NCBI GenBank assembly: GCA_934572355.1
Contig: CAKTKV010000009.1
Span: 1-18,348 of the forward strand
Source: an uncultured Oscillospiraceae bacterium
GTDB lineage: Bacteria; Bacillota; Clostridia; Oscillospirales; Oscillospiraceae
DNA: 18,348 bases
Direction of reading: 5' to 3'
The notes under the pieces are model-generated. The model was not told where the DNA came from. It did not search any database and saw nothing but the letters and a program-made list of their open reading frames with translations. Shown one piece after another: positions 7,857-15,525 of this stretch; the first letter of the stretch is position 1, and each line of letters opens with the position of its first letter. The position numbers and the translations under genes are program-made.

Positions 7857-8915
7857 TCATTTCTGCCTCGTAAGCTGTAGGCTCACTGCTTCCTTATCAT
7901 CGGGGTAATAGCTTACCTCGATGTTATCGCTGTCTATTATCCGGAAATCATAGATGCGTATCTTCTGCTCCTTGCCGTCATCGTCAAGCACTGTGCCGAC
8001 CAGACCGCCGTCCTCAAAGCCGTATGAAAGGCAGCCGGTGTCAAGAGGAAGATTCGTGTTCCAGGAGATCTTCCCGCCGGTATTCTCGACGAGAAAATAA
8101 TTTCCGTGCTCATCGCGCCATGTGCCCTCAAGAAAGGCAAAGGCACGCTCATTGCCGGAGAAAACATACCTGCTGTCCAGCAGACTTGGGTCAAGCTCAT
8201 GGCTGAGCCGACCAAGCTCGTGGAGAGTACCGTCAATGCAGGAGGTGACATTTACCTTGTCCGCGTCGATTATATCAAAGCGGAATATCTCGGTGCGCTC
8301 CGTGCTGCCAGACTTTTCCGTAAAGCCGCAGAGAACGCCGTCATAAAAATCGATATAATCGCAGTCCGGCATTGGCAAGGAGGAGCTGACGCTCACAGAG
8401 CCGTCGATTACCGAGAGGGTGAGGTAGCAGCCCTCATCGTCCATCCACATTCCCGAGAGATATAGCACGGCATGATCCATTGTCCGGAAGACATAGGAGT
8501 TATCAAGGCTTGAAGCGTCGGGATAATAGGAATCGCGTATGTAGGTGCCGGTCTCGCCGCTTAGAAGTTCGGTGACGGTGATAATATCGTCATCCACGCG
8601 GGCGAAGGAGAGCAGCTGCGTAATGCTGCCGTCGGAGTTACCGCCGCGGAGAACGCCGTCCGCGAGGACATATAGGTCATACGCCGGCAGGGAGATGTTC
8701 GTGTTCCATGCAATGAGGTCGCCGTCGCCGCGGGAGGCGGCAATGAATTTGCCGCGCCCGTCTGTCCACAGCCCCTCGATAAAATTGATGGCGGTGATGT
8801 CGGATTTGAACACGTCAGGCTCGGTAGGGGAAGGCTGCGCCGGGGCGCTGCCTTGACCGCATGCGGCGAGGCTGAGAGATATTATTAAAATCAATATAGG
8901 AAGCAGTTTTTTCAT
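7857..8915 (-). CDS. Lipoprotein made of three tandem repeats
   Basis: 352 aa, AAGGAG before ATG at 8915. A lipoprotein signal peptide ends in the lipobox LAAC with the lipidated Cys at 19, so it should be anchored on the outer face of the membrane. The rest is three copies of a unit of about 107 residues. Each begins with a hydrophobic-Gly-x-W strand: FIEGLWTD at W50, YLSGMWMD at W157 and FLEGTWRD at W266. Units 1 and 3 share IAWNTN/ISWNTN (68-73, 283-288), and the linker YVF before units 2 and 3 is repeated (141 and 250). The repeat unit looks all-beta and lipocalin-like, but I do not recognise the family. It precedes the cold-shock-like gene by 11 bases. No clear promoter was found in the 85 bases before it. 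Confidence 0.88.
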   Translation of the reverse strand: MKKLLPILILIISLSLAACGQGSAPAQPSPTEPDVFKSDITAINFIEGLWTDGRGKFIAASRGDGDLIAWNTNISLPAYDLYVLADGVLRGGNSDGSITQLLSFARVDDDIITVTELLSGETGTYIRDSYYPDASSLDNSYVFRTMDHAVLYLSGMWMDDEGCYLTLSVIDGSVSVSSSLPMPDCDYIDFYDGVLCGFTEKSGSTERTEIFRFDIIDADKVNVTSCIDGTLHELGRLSHELDPSLLDSRYVFSGNERAFAFLEGTWRDEHGNYFLVENTGGKISWNTNLPLDTGCLSYGFEDGGLVGTVLDDDGKEQKIRIYDFRIIDSDNIEVSYYPDDKEAVSLQLTRQK

Positions 8916-9000
8916 ATACGCTCCTTACTTAATTGATGAATAAACAAAGTTATGCGCAGGGAATCAGCGCCGCTTCGGGCGGATAAAAAGCGGGATCAAT

Positions 9001-9035
9001 AAGGGTCAGCCACCCTCTGGGGAGGCTGACCCTTT
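9001..9035 (-). terminator. Terminator of the secreted beta-helix protein gene
   Basis: A perfect 11-bp stem (AAGGGTCAGCC with its complement) with a GC-rich loop, about 43 bases after the stop at 9078. The minus-strand tail is short and mixed (TTATTGATC, then a T5 run further on), so termination is likely but not certain. Confidence 0.65.
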
Positions 9036-9077
9036 CGCCACGGTATAATACCGATCATCGCATGGATCTGTGTAAGA

Positions 9078-11042
9078 TCACTTATTCGTAAACTCCTTGA
9101 GGAGCTTGCCGTTGCTGTCGAATACCTTGAGCACACCGTCAACAAACTTGATGGTGAGCTTCTCGCCGGACGCCGTGAATTCAGACAGGTCAGCCTCAAA
9201 GATAACTGCGCCGTCACAAATGATCTGGACGCTGTCGTCTTCGAATTTGACCGTAATGCTGCTGGCACCCTCTGCCTTGATGCTTGCTACATCGAGCTCA
9301 ACGACGACATTCTCATTGAACTGGATGGAAGCTTCGGCAGCGCCGAGCTCTTCAAGAGCTGCGACAGACTTGATGGTGACTTCGTTTGCCTTGGCCGCTG
9401 TGCCCTTTTCATCGGTCACAGTGATCTTGGCCACGGAGCCTTCGACTTTGACGTCTGCGGGGACCTCTTCGTCGTCGTTCTTTACTTCGACGAGCTTATC
9501 GTCCTGCTTGTCCTCGGTCTTGGTAGAGGACTGCGCGGGAACCGGATCCGCTGCGGGAGCGGGGTCAACTGCGGGAGCGGGCTTGCCGACAGTGTACATG
9601 CTGCCGTCAGCAGAAGCTACCAGACCATCCGCGATGAACTTCGCATCAGGCTTGACGCTGAACTTGCCGCCGGAGATGAGTATGTCATCACTGTCATAGC
9701 CGCCGCCGAACTTGCTGATAATGGTATTGCTGCTGCCGGCGTTGAAGGTACCGCCCTTGATAACAAGGTGACCGACAGCATTCTCGCTGTACTTAGCATT
9801 CATAATAATGCCGTACTTGTTGTTGGATACGAGAGTACCGCCGGTGATCTCGGCGTTGTTCCAGTTCAGAATGACAGCCTGAGATGTATTTGTCATCTCA
9901 CCGCCGCTGATAGTCAGTGTGCCGCGCTCACCATTCTTTATGGTGTTGAGGCCACCGCTGAAGCTGCCGCCGTTAATGGTCAGCGTAGCGTCGGTATTAT
10001 TGTCGCCGTTGCGAACAAGGCTGGAATAACCGCCGACTCCTGCTTTGCCGCCGGCTGTGGTAACAGTTGTACCGCTGTTGACAGTCAGGCTGCCCTGATT
10101 GTCAATGGTGTAATAAGAGTTACCGCCGTTTTCATAGGGGGAGAGAGTACCGGCTTCCTGACTGCGGTCAAAGGTACCGCCGTTGAGGATAGCCGTTCCG
10201 TTGTTGAGCAGTGCTGCGCAGGCATGAGATATGTTATCAACTCTGCCGCCTCCGACGCTGTCAATAATGGTCAAATTGCCGTTGTTTATGATCGTGTGCT
10301 GTTTGTCGCTGTTGGTAAGTGTCTTGCCGTTCAGATCGATGGTAATGGTCTTGCCGGCCGCAATGGTAATGGAACCGGTAAAATTGTCGCCAAGCTGAAT
10401 GGTCTGGCCGTTTGAAGCAGAATTGATCACACTCTGAAGATCATCGCCCTTTTTGGCAGTGACAACAGCGCCGTCGTCGGTGACGGTTATGGTGAGGACC
10501 GTGCCGTCAGCCATCCTGACGGTCATGCCGTGCTCGGTGTCAAAGGCAGTGCTGGCCTTAACGGTGTAGCTGCCGTCTTCACCTTTCACAAGCTCAAAGG
10601 GTGAGCCTTCGCTTGCCTCGGCGCTTTCGATATCGCCGGTGTAGCCAAGCTCGGTAAGAATGTCGCCAAGCTTTTTCTCCTCGCCGATGTTGAACTGGGT
10701 CTTACCGCCATTGTCGCCCTCAAAGTCAATTGTGGGCTTCTGGGGTTCAGCCGGGGTTTCAGGCTCAGCCGGTATCTCAGGTTCGGCCGGGGTCTCAGGT
10801 TCGGCCGGGGTCTCAGGTTCGGCCGGGGTCTCGGGTTCAGCCGGGGTCTCGGGTTCAGCCGGGGTTTCGGGTTCAGCCGGAGTCTCAGGCTCAGCCGGGA
10901 CTTCAGGCGCGCCGCTTTCGCTGCCCACAGCGGGTGCTGCGGGTGTGTCGCCAGGTTCTTCGGCAAATGCGCTTACGGGAACAAGCACAAGGCATACTAT
11001 GAGAGCAAGTATGACCGCAAATGCCAATTTCTTTCCTTTCAT
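9078..11042 (-). CDS. Secreted beta-helix surface protein with PAEPET repeats
   Basis: 654 aa; AAGGAG precedes ATG at 11042. Residues 1-27 are a Sec signal peptide (cleavage after AFA27). Residues 49-102 are nine six-residue repeats, mostly PAEPET, which would form a stiff, acidic, wall-spanning stalk. Residues 103-195 form a small beta domain (FEGDNGGKTQFNIGEE). Residues 200-470 contain many short strands of the kind LTINGGSF, LTISGGEM, AEITGGTL, LVIKGGTF and ILISGGKF, a right-handed parallel beta-helix of the pectin-lyase/adhesin sort. A Pro/Ala stretch (about 485-505) leads to a charged C-terminal beta domain ending KEFTNK. There is no LPXTG, SLH or other anchor, so the product may be released or held by the C-terminal domain. 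No catalytic residues are recognisable. Adhesion or glycan binding is plausible only. Confidence 0.87.
   Translation of the reverse strand: MKGKKLAFAVILALIVCLVLVPVSAFAEEPGDTPAAPAVGSESGAPEVPAEPETPAEPETPAEPETPAEPETPAEPETPAEPETPAEPEIPAEPETPAEPQKPTIDFEGDNGGKTQFNIGEEKKLGDILTELGYTGDIESAEASEGSPFELVKGEDGSYTVKASTAFDTEHGMTVRMADGTVLTITVTDDGAVVTAKKGDDLQSVINSASNGQTIQLGDNFTGSITIAAGKTITIDLNGKTLTNSDKQHTIINNGNLTIIDSVGGGRVDNISHACAALLNNGTAILNGGTFDRSQEAGTLSPYENGGNSYYTIDNQGSLTVNSGTTVTTAGGKAGVGGYSSLVRNGDNNTDATLTINGGSFSGGLNTIKNGERGTLTISGGEMTNTSQAVILNWNNAEITGGTLVSNNKYGIIMNAKYSENAVGHLVIKGGTFNAGSSNTIISKFGGGYDSDDILISGGKFSVKPDAKFIADGLVASADGSMYTVGKPAPAVDPAPAADPVPAQSSTKTEDKQDDKLVEVKNDDEEVPADVKVEGSVAKITVTDEKGTAAKANEVTIKSVAALEELGAAEASIQFNENVVVELDVASIKAEGASSITVKFEDDSVQIICDGAVIFEADLSEFTASGEKLTIKFVDGVLKVFDSNGKLLKEFTNK
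10737..10898. repeat. Nine-unit 18-bp tandem repeat encoding PAEPET
   Basis: Nine in-frame 18-bp units on end, e.g. 10791-10808 and 10809-10826, which are identical to each other, as are 10827-10844 and 10845-10862. Units at the array edges diverge (PEI and PQK variants), the pattern expected for expansion by slippage in the middle. Confidence 0.95.
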
Positions 11043-11330
11043 TTCGATTTCTCCTTTCTTTAAGAATTTATATTATCTCCCGGAAATGAGGGAAGGTAAT
11101 ACCGTAAGAGGAACACACGGATGTGGCGCCGGCGGTGAAGCCGGTATATCGCAGAGTATCCGCTGCACTGAACGGCCAATATATTATACTATGCATAATA
11201 TATATATATATATATATATATCAGCGATGAACGAATGAACAAATGTATTCTAACTATTACAGTATAGACGCGCGTTCCAAAAATTTCAAGAGGGTTTATG
11301 TAAAATCTAAGTCATTTTATGTGCGGTTCA
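11043..11330 (-). promoter_or_regulatory. Upstream region of the beta-helix protein gene: promoter, (TA)n tract and leader
   Basis: This 372-base gap (11043-11414) has no gene. On the minus strand, -35 TTGAAA (11284-11289) and -10 TATACT (11261-11266) are separated by 17 bp, a good sigma-A promoter, giving a leader of about 210 nt. A (TA)11 tract lies at 11199-11220. A second possible promoter uses -35 CTGATA (11219-11224) and -10 TATTAT (11195-11200), with an 18-bp spacer made wholly of TA repeats; a TATAAT also stands at 11183-11188. The leader holds a small GC hairpin (about 11121-11141). I could not match it to a known riboswitch. Confidence 0.6.
11198..11221. repeat. (AT)12 dinucleotide tract
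   Basis: 24 bases of uninterrupted AT repeat, striking in a GC-rich genome, upstream of the surface-protein gene. Confidence 0.97.
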
Positions 11331-11345
11331 GCGAATAAGGAAGAA

Positions 11346-11380
11346 GAACGGCTCCCCTTGAAAAACAAAGGGAGCCGTTC
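11346..11380 (-). terminator. Terminator of the pheST operon
   Basis: An 11-bp stem (GAACGGCTCCC with its complement, arms 11370-11380 and 11346-11356), 35 bases after the pheT stop, with a minus-strand tail TTCTTCCTTATT. Confidence 0.82.
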
Positions 11381-11414
11381 CGGTTTGCTGTGATGTTTTT
11401 GCTTTTTTATTTCC

Positions 11415-14108
11415 TTATCTGATGAATGCGCCGAACTTTTCTTCCAGCGCCTTGAGCACGGCCTTGACCGTCTCGTCTGCGTGCTCGACGGTCAGGGTCT
11501 GATCGTCTGAGCGCATCGTCAGCGAGAAGGCGACGGACTTCTTGCCCTCGATTATATGGTGGCCGGTGTACACGTCGAAGAGCGTGCAGTCCTTGAGGTA
11601 CTGGCCGCCGGAGGCGAGGATGCAGTCGCTCAGATCGCCGATGGGGATCGACGCATCGCACACAACGGCGATGTCGCGCGTGACGGACGGAAAGCGCGGC
11701 AGCGGCTTGTAGACGGGCGTCGCGCCCTTGACGGAGTAGAGCGCGTCAAAACTCAGCTCCGCGCAGTAAAGCTCGGCATCCACGCCGTAGTTTGCTGCGA
11801 CAACGGGATGGATCTGGCCGAACACGCCGATGCAGGTATCGCCTACATAGACCTTCGCGCAGCGGCCGGGGTGGTAGGAGGCGTTCTCCTTCTCGGCGGC
11901 GAAGCGGGGCTTTGCAGCGCCGAGGTCGCTTATCAGAGTTTCGACCCAGCCCTTGACGGTGAAGAAGTCGACATCCGCGCCGTATGCGCCGAGGGAGACT
12001 ATCTTCGGCTCGTCCGCCGTGCCGTCGGGGCGCTTGAAGTATACTCTGCCGATCTCGTAGAGATAGGCGGCCTTGTTGCGGTAATTGTAGTTGCGGGTGA
12101 GGATCTCAAGCATCGAGGGGAGAACGGTCGTGCGCATGATGGAGGTGTCCTCGCCGAGGGGGTTCAAGATACGGAGGCTGTCGCGCAGCGGGGAGTCCGC
12201 GGGCATGCGGATCTTGTCATAGTAGCTGGGGCTTATGAAGGAGTAGGTGATGATCTCATCCAGACCCATGCTGCGGCAGACCTGACCGACCTCGCGCTCA
12301 CACTGCTGTACCTCGCTGAAGCCGCCGCTCGTGGTGGCGCTGCCGGCAAACTGCGTGGGTATCTCATTATAGCCGTAGAAGCGGGCGACCTCTTCGGCGA
12401 TGTCGGAGTAATGCGAAACGTCGCCGCGCCATGAGGGGACATGGATAATGTCGCCCTCGAGGGTGAAGCCGAGGCGGATGAGGATATCGCGCATCGTGGC
12501 CTCGTCTATATCGGTGCCGAGCAGGGCGTTTATCTTCTCCGGTTCGAGCTTGACGTCGGTGTGCGGCAGGGGCTTGGGGATAACGTCGATTATCCCGTCG
12601 ACGACCTCGCCCGCGCCGAGCAGTTCTATAAGCTCGCAGGCGCGCTGTACGGCGTCATAGGTGTTGTAGACGTCCAGACCCTTCTCATAGCGGGAGGAGG
12701 CGTCGGTGCGCATACCGAGGGCGGTAGCGGTGCGGCGGATAGAGGTGCCGTTGAAGTTCGCGCTCTCGAAGAGCACCATTGCCGTGTCGCCGACGATCTC
12801 GCTGTTCTCGCCGCCCATGACGCCCGCGACCGCGACGGGCTTCTCAGTGTCGCAGATGCAGAGCATGGAGGGGGTCAGCGCGCGGGAGGTACCGTCGAGC
12901 GTGCGGATGCTCTCGCCCTCGCGGGCAAGGCGGACATGGATTTCATGATCCTTGACGCAGCTGAAGTCGAAGGCGTGCATCGGCTGGCCGTATTCCATCA
13001 TGACGTAGTTCGTGATATCGACGATGTTGTTTATCGGGCGCATACCGGCGTTGCGGATGCGCTCGCGCATCCATGCGGGGGACGGAGCGATCTTGACGTT
13101 CTTGACCATGCGCGCAGTGTAGCGCGGGCAGAGCTCCGGTTCCTCGATGATGATCTTTGCCATGTCGTTTATATTGCCGCCGGCGGCTGCATTGACAACG
13201 GGGGTGTGCAGCTTGAGGGGCTTTTTGAACGTGACGGAGGCCTCACGCGCAAGACCGATCATGCACAGGCAGTCCGGGCGGTTCGGGGTGATCTCGTAAT
13301 CAACGACGTGATCATCCAGCCCGAGCAGGACGGCGACGTCGTCACCGGGCCTGCAGTCCTCGCTGAGGATGAGGATGCCGTCGGTGATGCAGTGGGGGAA
13401 CTCCTCCTGCTTTGCGCGCAGGTCGTCAAGCGTGCAGACGTGGTTTTTCGCCGTGTCGTAAGCAACCAGATCGCCCGCATGCAGGTTCATGCACCCGGTC
13501 TCGGCGCTGACAGTCTCAGACCCGGTGCTGAGCGAGAGCGCGTATCTGGAGTAGCCGACAGTCTCAACATGCTCGACCTGAGCGGCGATGACCTTGCCGA
13601 ATATCCTGTCACCGGCCTTGATGTCGGCGGCGACGGAGGGCTTTTCCGGATCGATGGGGTGATAGTCGCCGAGGATAGCAGCGGGAGTGATGACAGCGTA
13701 GGGGAAGTCATGCGTCGTCATGCCAAGCTCCTTGAGCGAACAGAGCATGCCGTTGGAGGGAACGCCGCGCAGCTTGCCCTTGGTGATCTTCACGCCGCCG
13801 GGCAGCAGGGAGTTGTGCAGCGCGACGGGGACGATATCGCCCTCATGGATGTTCCATGCGCCGGTGCATATCTGGACAGGCTCGCTCTCGCCGACGTCTA
13901 TCTGGGTGACGAGCATATGGTCGGAATTGGGGTGCTTCTCGATGGAGACGATGCGCCCGACCTTCACGCCGTGCATGGTCTTGCTGAGATCGTCCGTGAC
14001 CTCGACCTTGGAGCCGGAGACCGTCATGGCCTCGCCGAATGTATGGTCGTCATATTCTTCAAGGCTGAGATCGACGAACTCGTTCAGCCATTTTCTTGAC
14101 ATCTTCAT
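11415..14108 (-). CDS. pheT: Phenylalanine-tRNA ligase beta subunit, with an extra OB-like domain
   Basis: 897 aa against about 800 for most bacterial PheT. Start ATG 14108 follows GGGAGG. Domains in order: N-terminal B1 (SRKWLNEFVDL); tRNA-binding OB domain about 40-130 (HPNSDHMLVTQ); an insertion at about 139-242; B3/B4 with YEITPNRPDCL, forming the editing site; B5 (about 505-575); the pseudo-catalytic core; and a C-terminal anticodon-binding FDX-ACB domain from about 800 (PLPRFPSVTRDIAVV). With PheS it forms the alpha2-beta2 enzyme that charges tRNA(Phe) and edits Tyr-tRNA(Phe). It lies 19 bases after pheS and ends at a terminator. The insertion splits the usual join between THDFPYA and DGILIL and shares a motif with the OB domain before it. 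Confidence 0.95.
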   Translation of the reverse strand: MKMSRKWLNEFVDLSLEEYDDHTFGEAMTVSGSKVEVTDDLSKTMHGVKVGRIVSIEKHPNSDHMLVTQIDVGESEPVQICTGAWNIHEGDIVPVALHNSLLPGGVKITKGKLRGVPSNGMLCSLKELGMTTHDFPYAVITPAAILGDYHPIDPEKPSVAADIKAGDRIFGKVIAAQVEHVETVGYSRYALSLSTGSETVSAETGCMNLHAGDLVAYDTAKNHVCTLDDLRAKQEEFPHCITDGILILSEDCRPGDDVAVLLGLDDHVVDYEITPNRPDCLCMIGLAREASVTFKKPLKLHTPVVNAAAGGNINDMAKIIIEEPELCPRYTARMVKNVKIAPSPAWMRERIRNAGMRPINNIVDITNYVMMEYGQPMHAFDFSCVKDHEIHVRLAREGESIRTLDGTSRALTPSMLCICDTEKPVAVAGVMGGENSEIVGDTAMVLFESANFNGTSIRRTATALGMRTDASSRYEKGLDVYNTYDAVQRACELIELLGAGEVVDGIIDVIPKPLPHTDVKLEPEKINALLGTDIDEATMRDILIRLGFTLEGDIIHVPSWRGDVSHYSDIAEEVARFYGYNEIPTQFAGSATTSGGFSEVQQCEREVGQVCRSMGLDEIITYSFISPSYYDKIRMPADSPLRDSLRILNPLGEDTSIMRTTVLPSMLEILTRNYNYRNKAAYLYEIGRVYFKRPDGTADEPKIVSLGAYGADVDFFTVKGWVETLISDLGAAKPRFAAEKENASYHPGRCAKVYVGDTCIGVFGQIHPVVAANYGVDAELYCAELSFDALYSVKGATPVYKPLPRFPSVTRDIAVVCDASIPIGDLSDCILASGGQYLKDCTLFDVYTGHHIIEGKKSVAFSLTMRSDDQTLTVEHADETVKAVLKALEEKFGAFIR

Positions 14109-14127
14109 ATATCATTTACCTCCCTGA

Positions 14128-15153
14128 TCAGAACTGTTCGAGGAATCTGACATCGTTCTCGAATATCAGACGCATGTCGGTGATCTTGTACTCGCCGAGA
14201 GCAAGGCGCTCAAGCCCCATGCCGAAGGCCCAGCCGGAGTACACGTCCGGATCGATGCCGCAGCCCTCAAGAACCTTGGGGTGTACCATGCCCGCGCCGA
14301 GGATTTCAATCCAGCCCTCGCCCTTGCAGGTCGGGCAGCCCTTACCGCCGCACTTGTGGCACTGAATGTCCAGCTCGCAGCTCGGCTCGGTGAACGGGAA
14401 GTGATGCGGACGGAAGCGCGTGACCGTGCCCTTGCCGTATATCTTCTCGACGACGAGGTTCAGCGTCGCCTTGAGGTCAGCCATGGTTATGCCCTTGTCG
14501 ATGACCATGCCCTCGATCTGGTGGAACATGGGGGAGTGCGTCGCGTCGACCTCGTCCTTGCGGTAGACTCTGCCGGGGGCGATGATGCGGATAGGCGGCT
14601 GGCGCGTCTCCATGGCGTGTATCTGCATCGGGGAGGTCTGCGTGCGCAGGAGTATTTTCCCATCCTCGGTGAAGTAGAAAGTGTCCGTCCAGTCACGGGA
14701 GGGGTGGCCTTCGTCGATGTTCAGCTTCGTGAAGTTATATTCCGCAAGCTCGACCTCGGGGCCGTCGAGTATCTCAAAGCCCATGCCGATGAATATATCC
14801 TTGAGCTGGTCGAGGACGTTGTACATCGGGTGCTTGTGCCCCATGCGTATATCCTTGCCCGGCAGCGTCACGTCGACGGCTTCGCTCTCGAGCTTGAGCT
14901 CCATTATCGCGGAAGAAAGCTCCTCACGGCGCTTGTCTATCGCTTCTTCGATCTCGCTCCTGAGCTGGTTTGCCAGCTGCCCCATCGCGGGGCGCTCCTC
15001 AGCCGAGAGGCTGCCCATCTGGCGCAGTATCGCCGTCAGCTCGCCCTTTTTGCCGAGGTACCTGACGCGCATCGCCTCAAGGCGCTCCGCGCTGTCGCAA
15101 TCCAGAATTTCCTTTACCGATGACTCTCTGAGCTTCTGCATTAATTCTTTCAT
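14128..15153 (-). CDS. pheS: Phenylalanine-tRNA ligase alpha subunit
   Basis: 341 aa from ATG 15153, with AGGAGA upstream. The frame extends further into the T-box leader but that part is not coding. An N-terminal coiled coil (about 1-90) is followed by the class II catalytic core: HPMYN near 108, SRDWTDTFYF at 152-161, RTQTSPMQ at 170-177, motif 2 at FRPHHFPFTEPS (247-258), and motif 3 GMGLERLAL (311-319). A four-cysteine loop (C265, C268, C273, C276) of the sort seen in Gram-positive PheS precedes WIEILGAGMVHP. It activates phenylalanine with ATP and transfers it to tRNA(Phe). First gene of the pheST operon, controlled by the upstream T-box. Confidence 0.97.
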   Translation of the reverse strand: MKELMQKLRESSVKEILDCDSAERLEAMRVRYLGKKGELTAILRQMGSLSAEERPAMGQLANQLRSEIEEAIDKRREELSSAIMELKLESEAVDVTLPGKDIRMGHKHPMYNVLDQLKDIFIGMGFEILDGPEVELAEYNFTKLNIDEGHPSRDWTDTFYFTEDGKILLRTQTSPMQIHAMETRQPPIRIIAPGRVYRKDEVDATHSPMFHQIEGMVIDKGITMADLKATLNLVVEKIYGKGTVTRFRPHHFPFTEPSCELDIQCHKCGGKGCPTCKGEGWIEILGAGMVHPKVLEGCGIDPDVYSGWAFGMGLERLALGEYKITDMRLIFENDVRFLEQF

Positions 15154-15170
15154 TTGCCAACTTCTCCTGT

Positions 15171-15209
15171 AAAAAAATAAAGCCCCCGTCCCTCCGTAAC
15201 CAAGGGACG
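15171..15209 (-). terminator. T-box attenuator terminator
   Basis: Stem CGTCCCT/AGGGACG (15203-15209 with 15187-15193), 9-nt loop, then GGGGGCTTTATTTTTTT on the minus strand. It ends 17 bases before the pheS start. Confidence 0.9.
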
Positions 15210-15406
15210 AAAGCATGGCTTCCGCGGTACCACCCACGTTCGGCTCTGATGAGCCGCTCTTTATGGCGCTTAACGCGCGCCGCACGCCGGGGATTGGCCG
15301 GAGCTCACGGGCGAACCAAACGCGCGCGGCCTATGGAGGCTTGCAGCCGGTGACCCCCACTCTCTGACAGGTGCATCCGCGTTATTTTCCCGCTCAACGC
15401 TGTAAC
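15171..15406 (-). ncRNA. T-box leader (phenylalanine specifier) of pheST
   Basis: The minus strand carries the T-box sequence GGTGGTACCGCGG (15222-15234), which pairs with the acceptor end of uncharged tRNA. Stem I shows an AGAGAG-type internal motif (about 15358-15363) and a distal part GGTCACCGGCTGC. The specifier is read as UUC (15313-15315), a phenylalanine codon, followed by G and by CCCGTGAGC at the stem base. The competing terminator is at 15171-15209. Low charged tRNA(Phe) should favour antitermination and pheST expression. Confidence 0.93.
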
Positions 15407-15412
15407 ACATAA

Positions 15413-15441
15413 AATTTATCACAGCCTGACGATTTTTGCAA
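15413..15441 (-). promoter_or_regulatory. Promoter of the T-box/pheST operon
   Basis: Minus strand: -35 TTGCAA (15436-15441), 17-bp spacer, -10 TAAATT (15413-15418) preceded by TGA. Start near 15406, which begins the T-box leader. Confidence 0.65.
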
Positions 15442-15448
15442 GACCTAT

Positions 15449-15477
15449 TTGACTATTCTTTCATAGGTGATTATAAT
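15449..15477 (+). promoter_or_regulatory. Promoter of the lipoprotein-alr operon
   Basis: -35 TTGACT (15449-15454, 5/6), 17-bp spacer, -10 TATAAT (15472-15477, perfect). Its -35 is only 7 bp from the -35 of the divergent pheST promoter. Confidence 0.85.
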
Positions 15478-15525
15478 TGAACAAGCCGCATAAGGTTTAG
15501 CATAATTGATTTCGGAGGTCAACGG

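Noticed and set aside
10737..10898. Possible CRISPR array
   Set aside because: The 18-bp units are contiguous with no spacers and encode PAEPET in frame.
11043..11185. Riboswitch in the long leader of the beta-helix protein gene
   Set aside because: Only a small GC hairpin and a possible long-range ATACCG/CGGTAT pairing are visible; no conserved core of cyclic-di-GMP or other classes was found.
12441..14099. 552-aa open frame on the plus strand opposite pheT, and similar long antisense frames at 4266-5882, 1578-2813 and 14281-15123
   Set aside because: They lie opposite confidently identified genes, have no ribosome-binding sites or recognisable motifs, and arise from GC-rich codon usage that leaves few stops on the other strand.
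15154..15285. N-terminal extension of PheS to 15285
   Set aside because: The extra frame overlaps the T-box sequence and attenuator terminator; ATG 15153 has a ribosome-binding site and gives the normal length.
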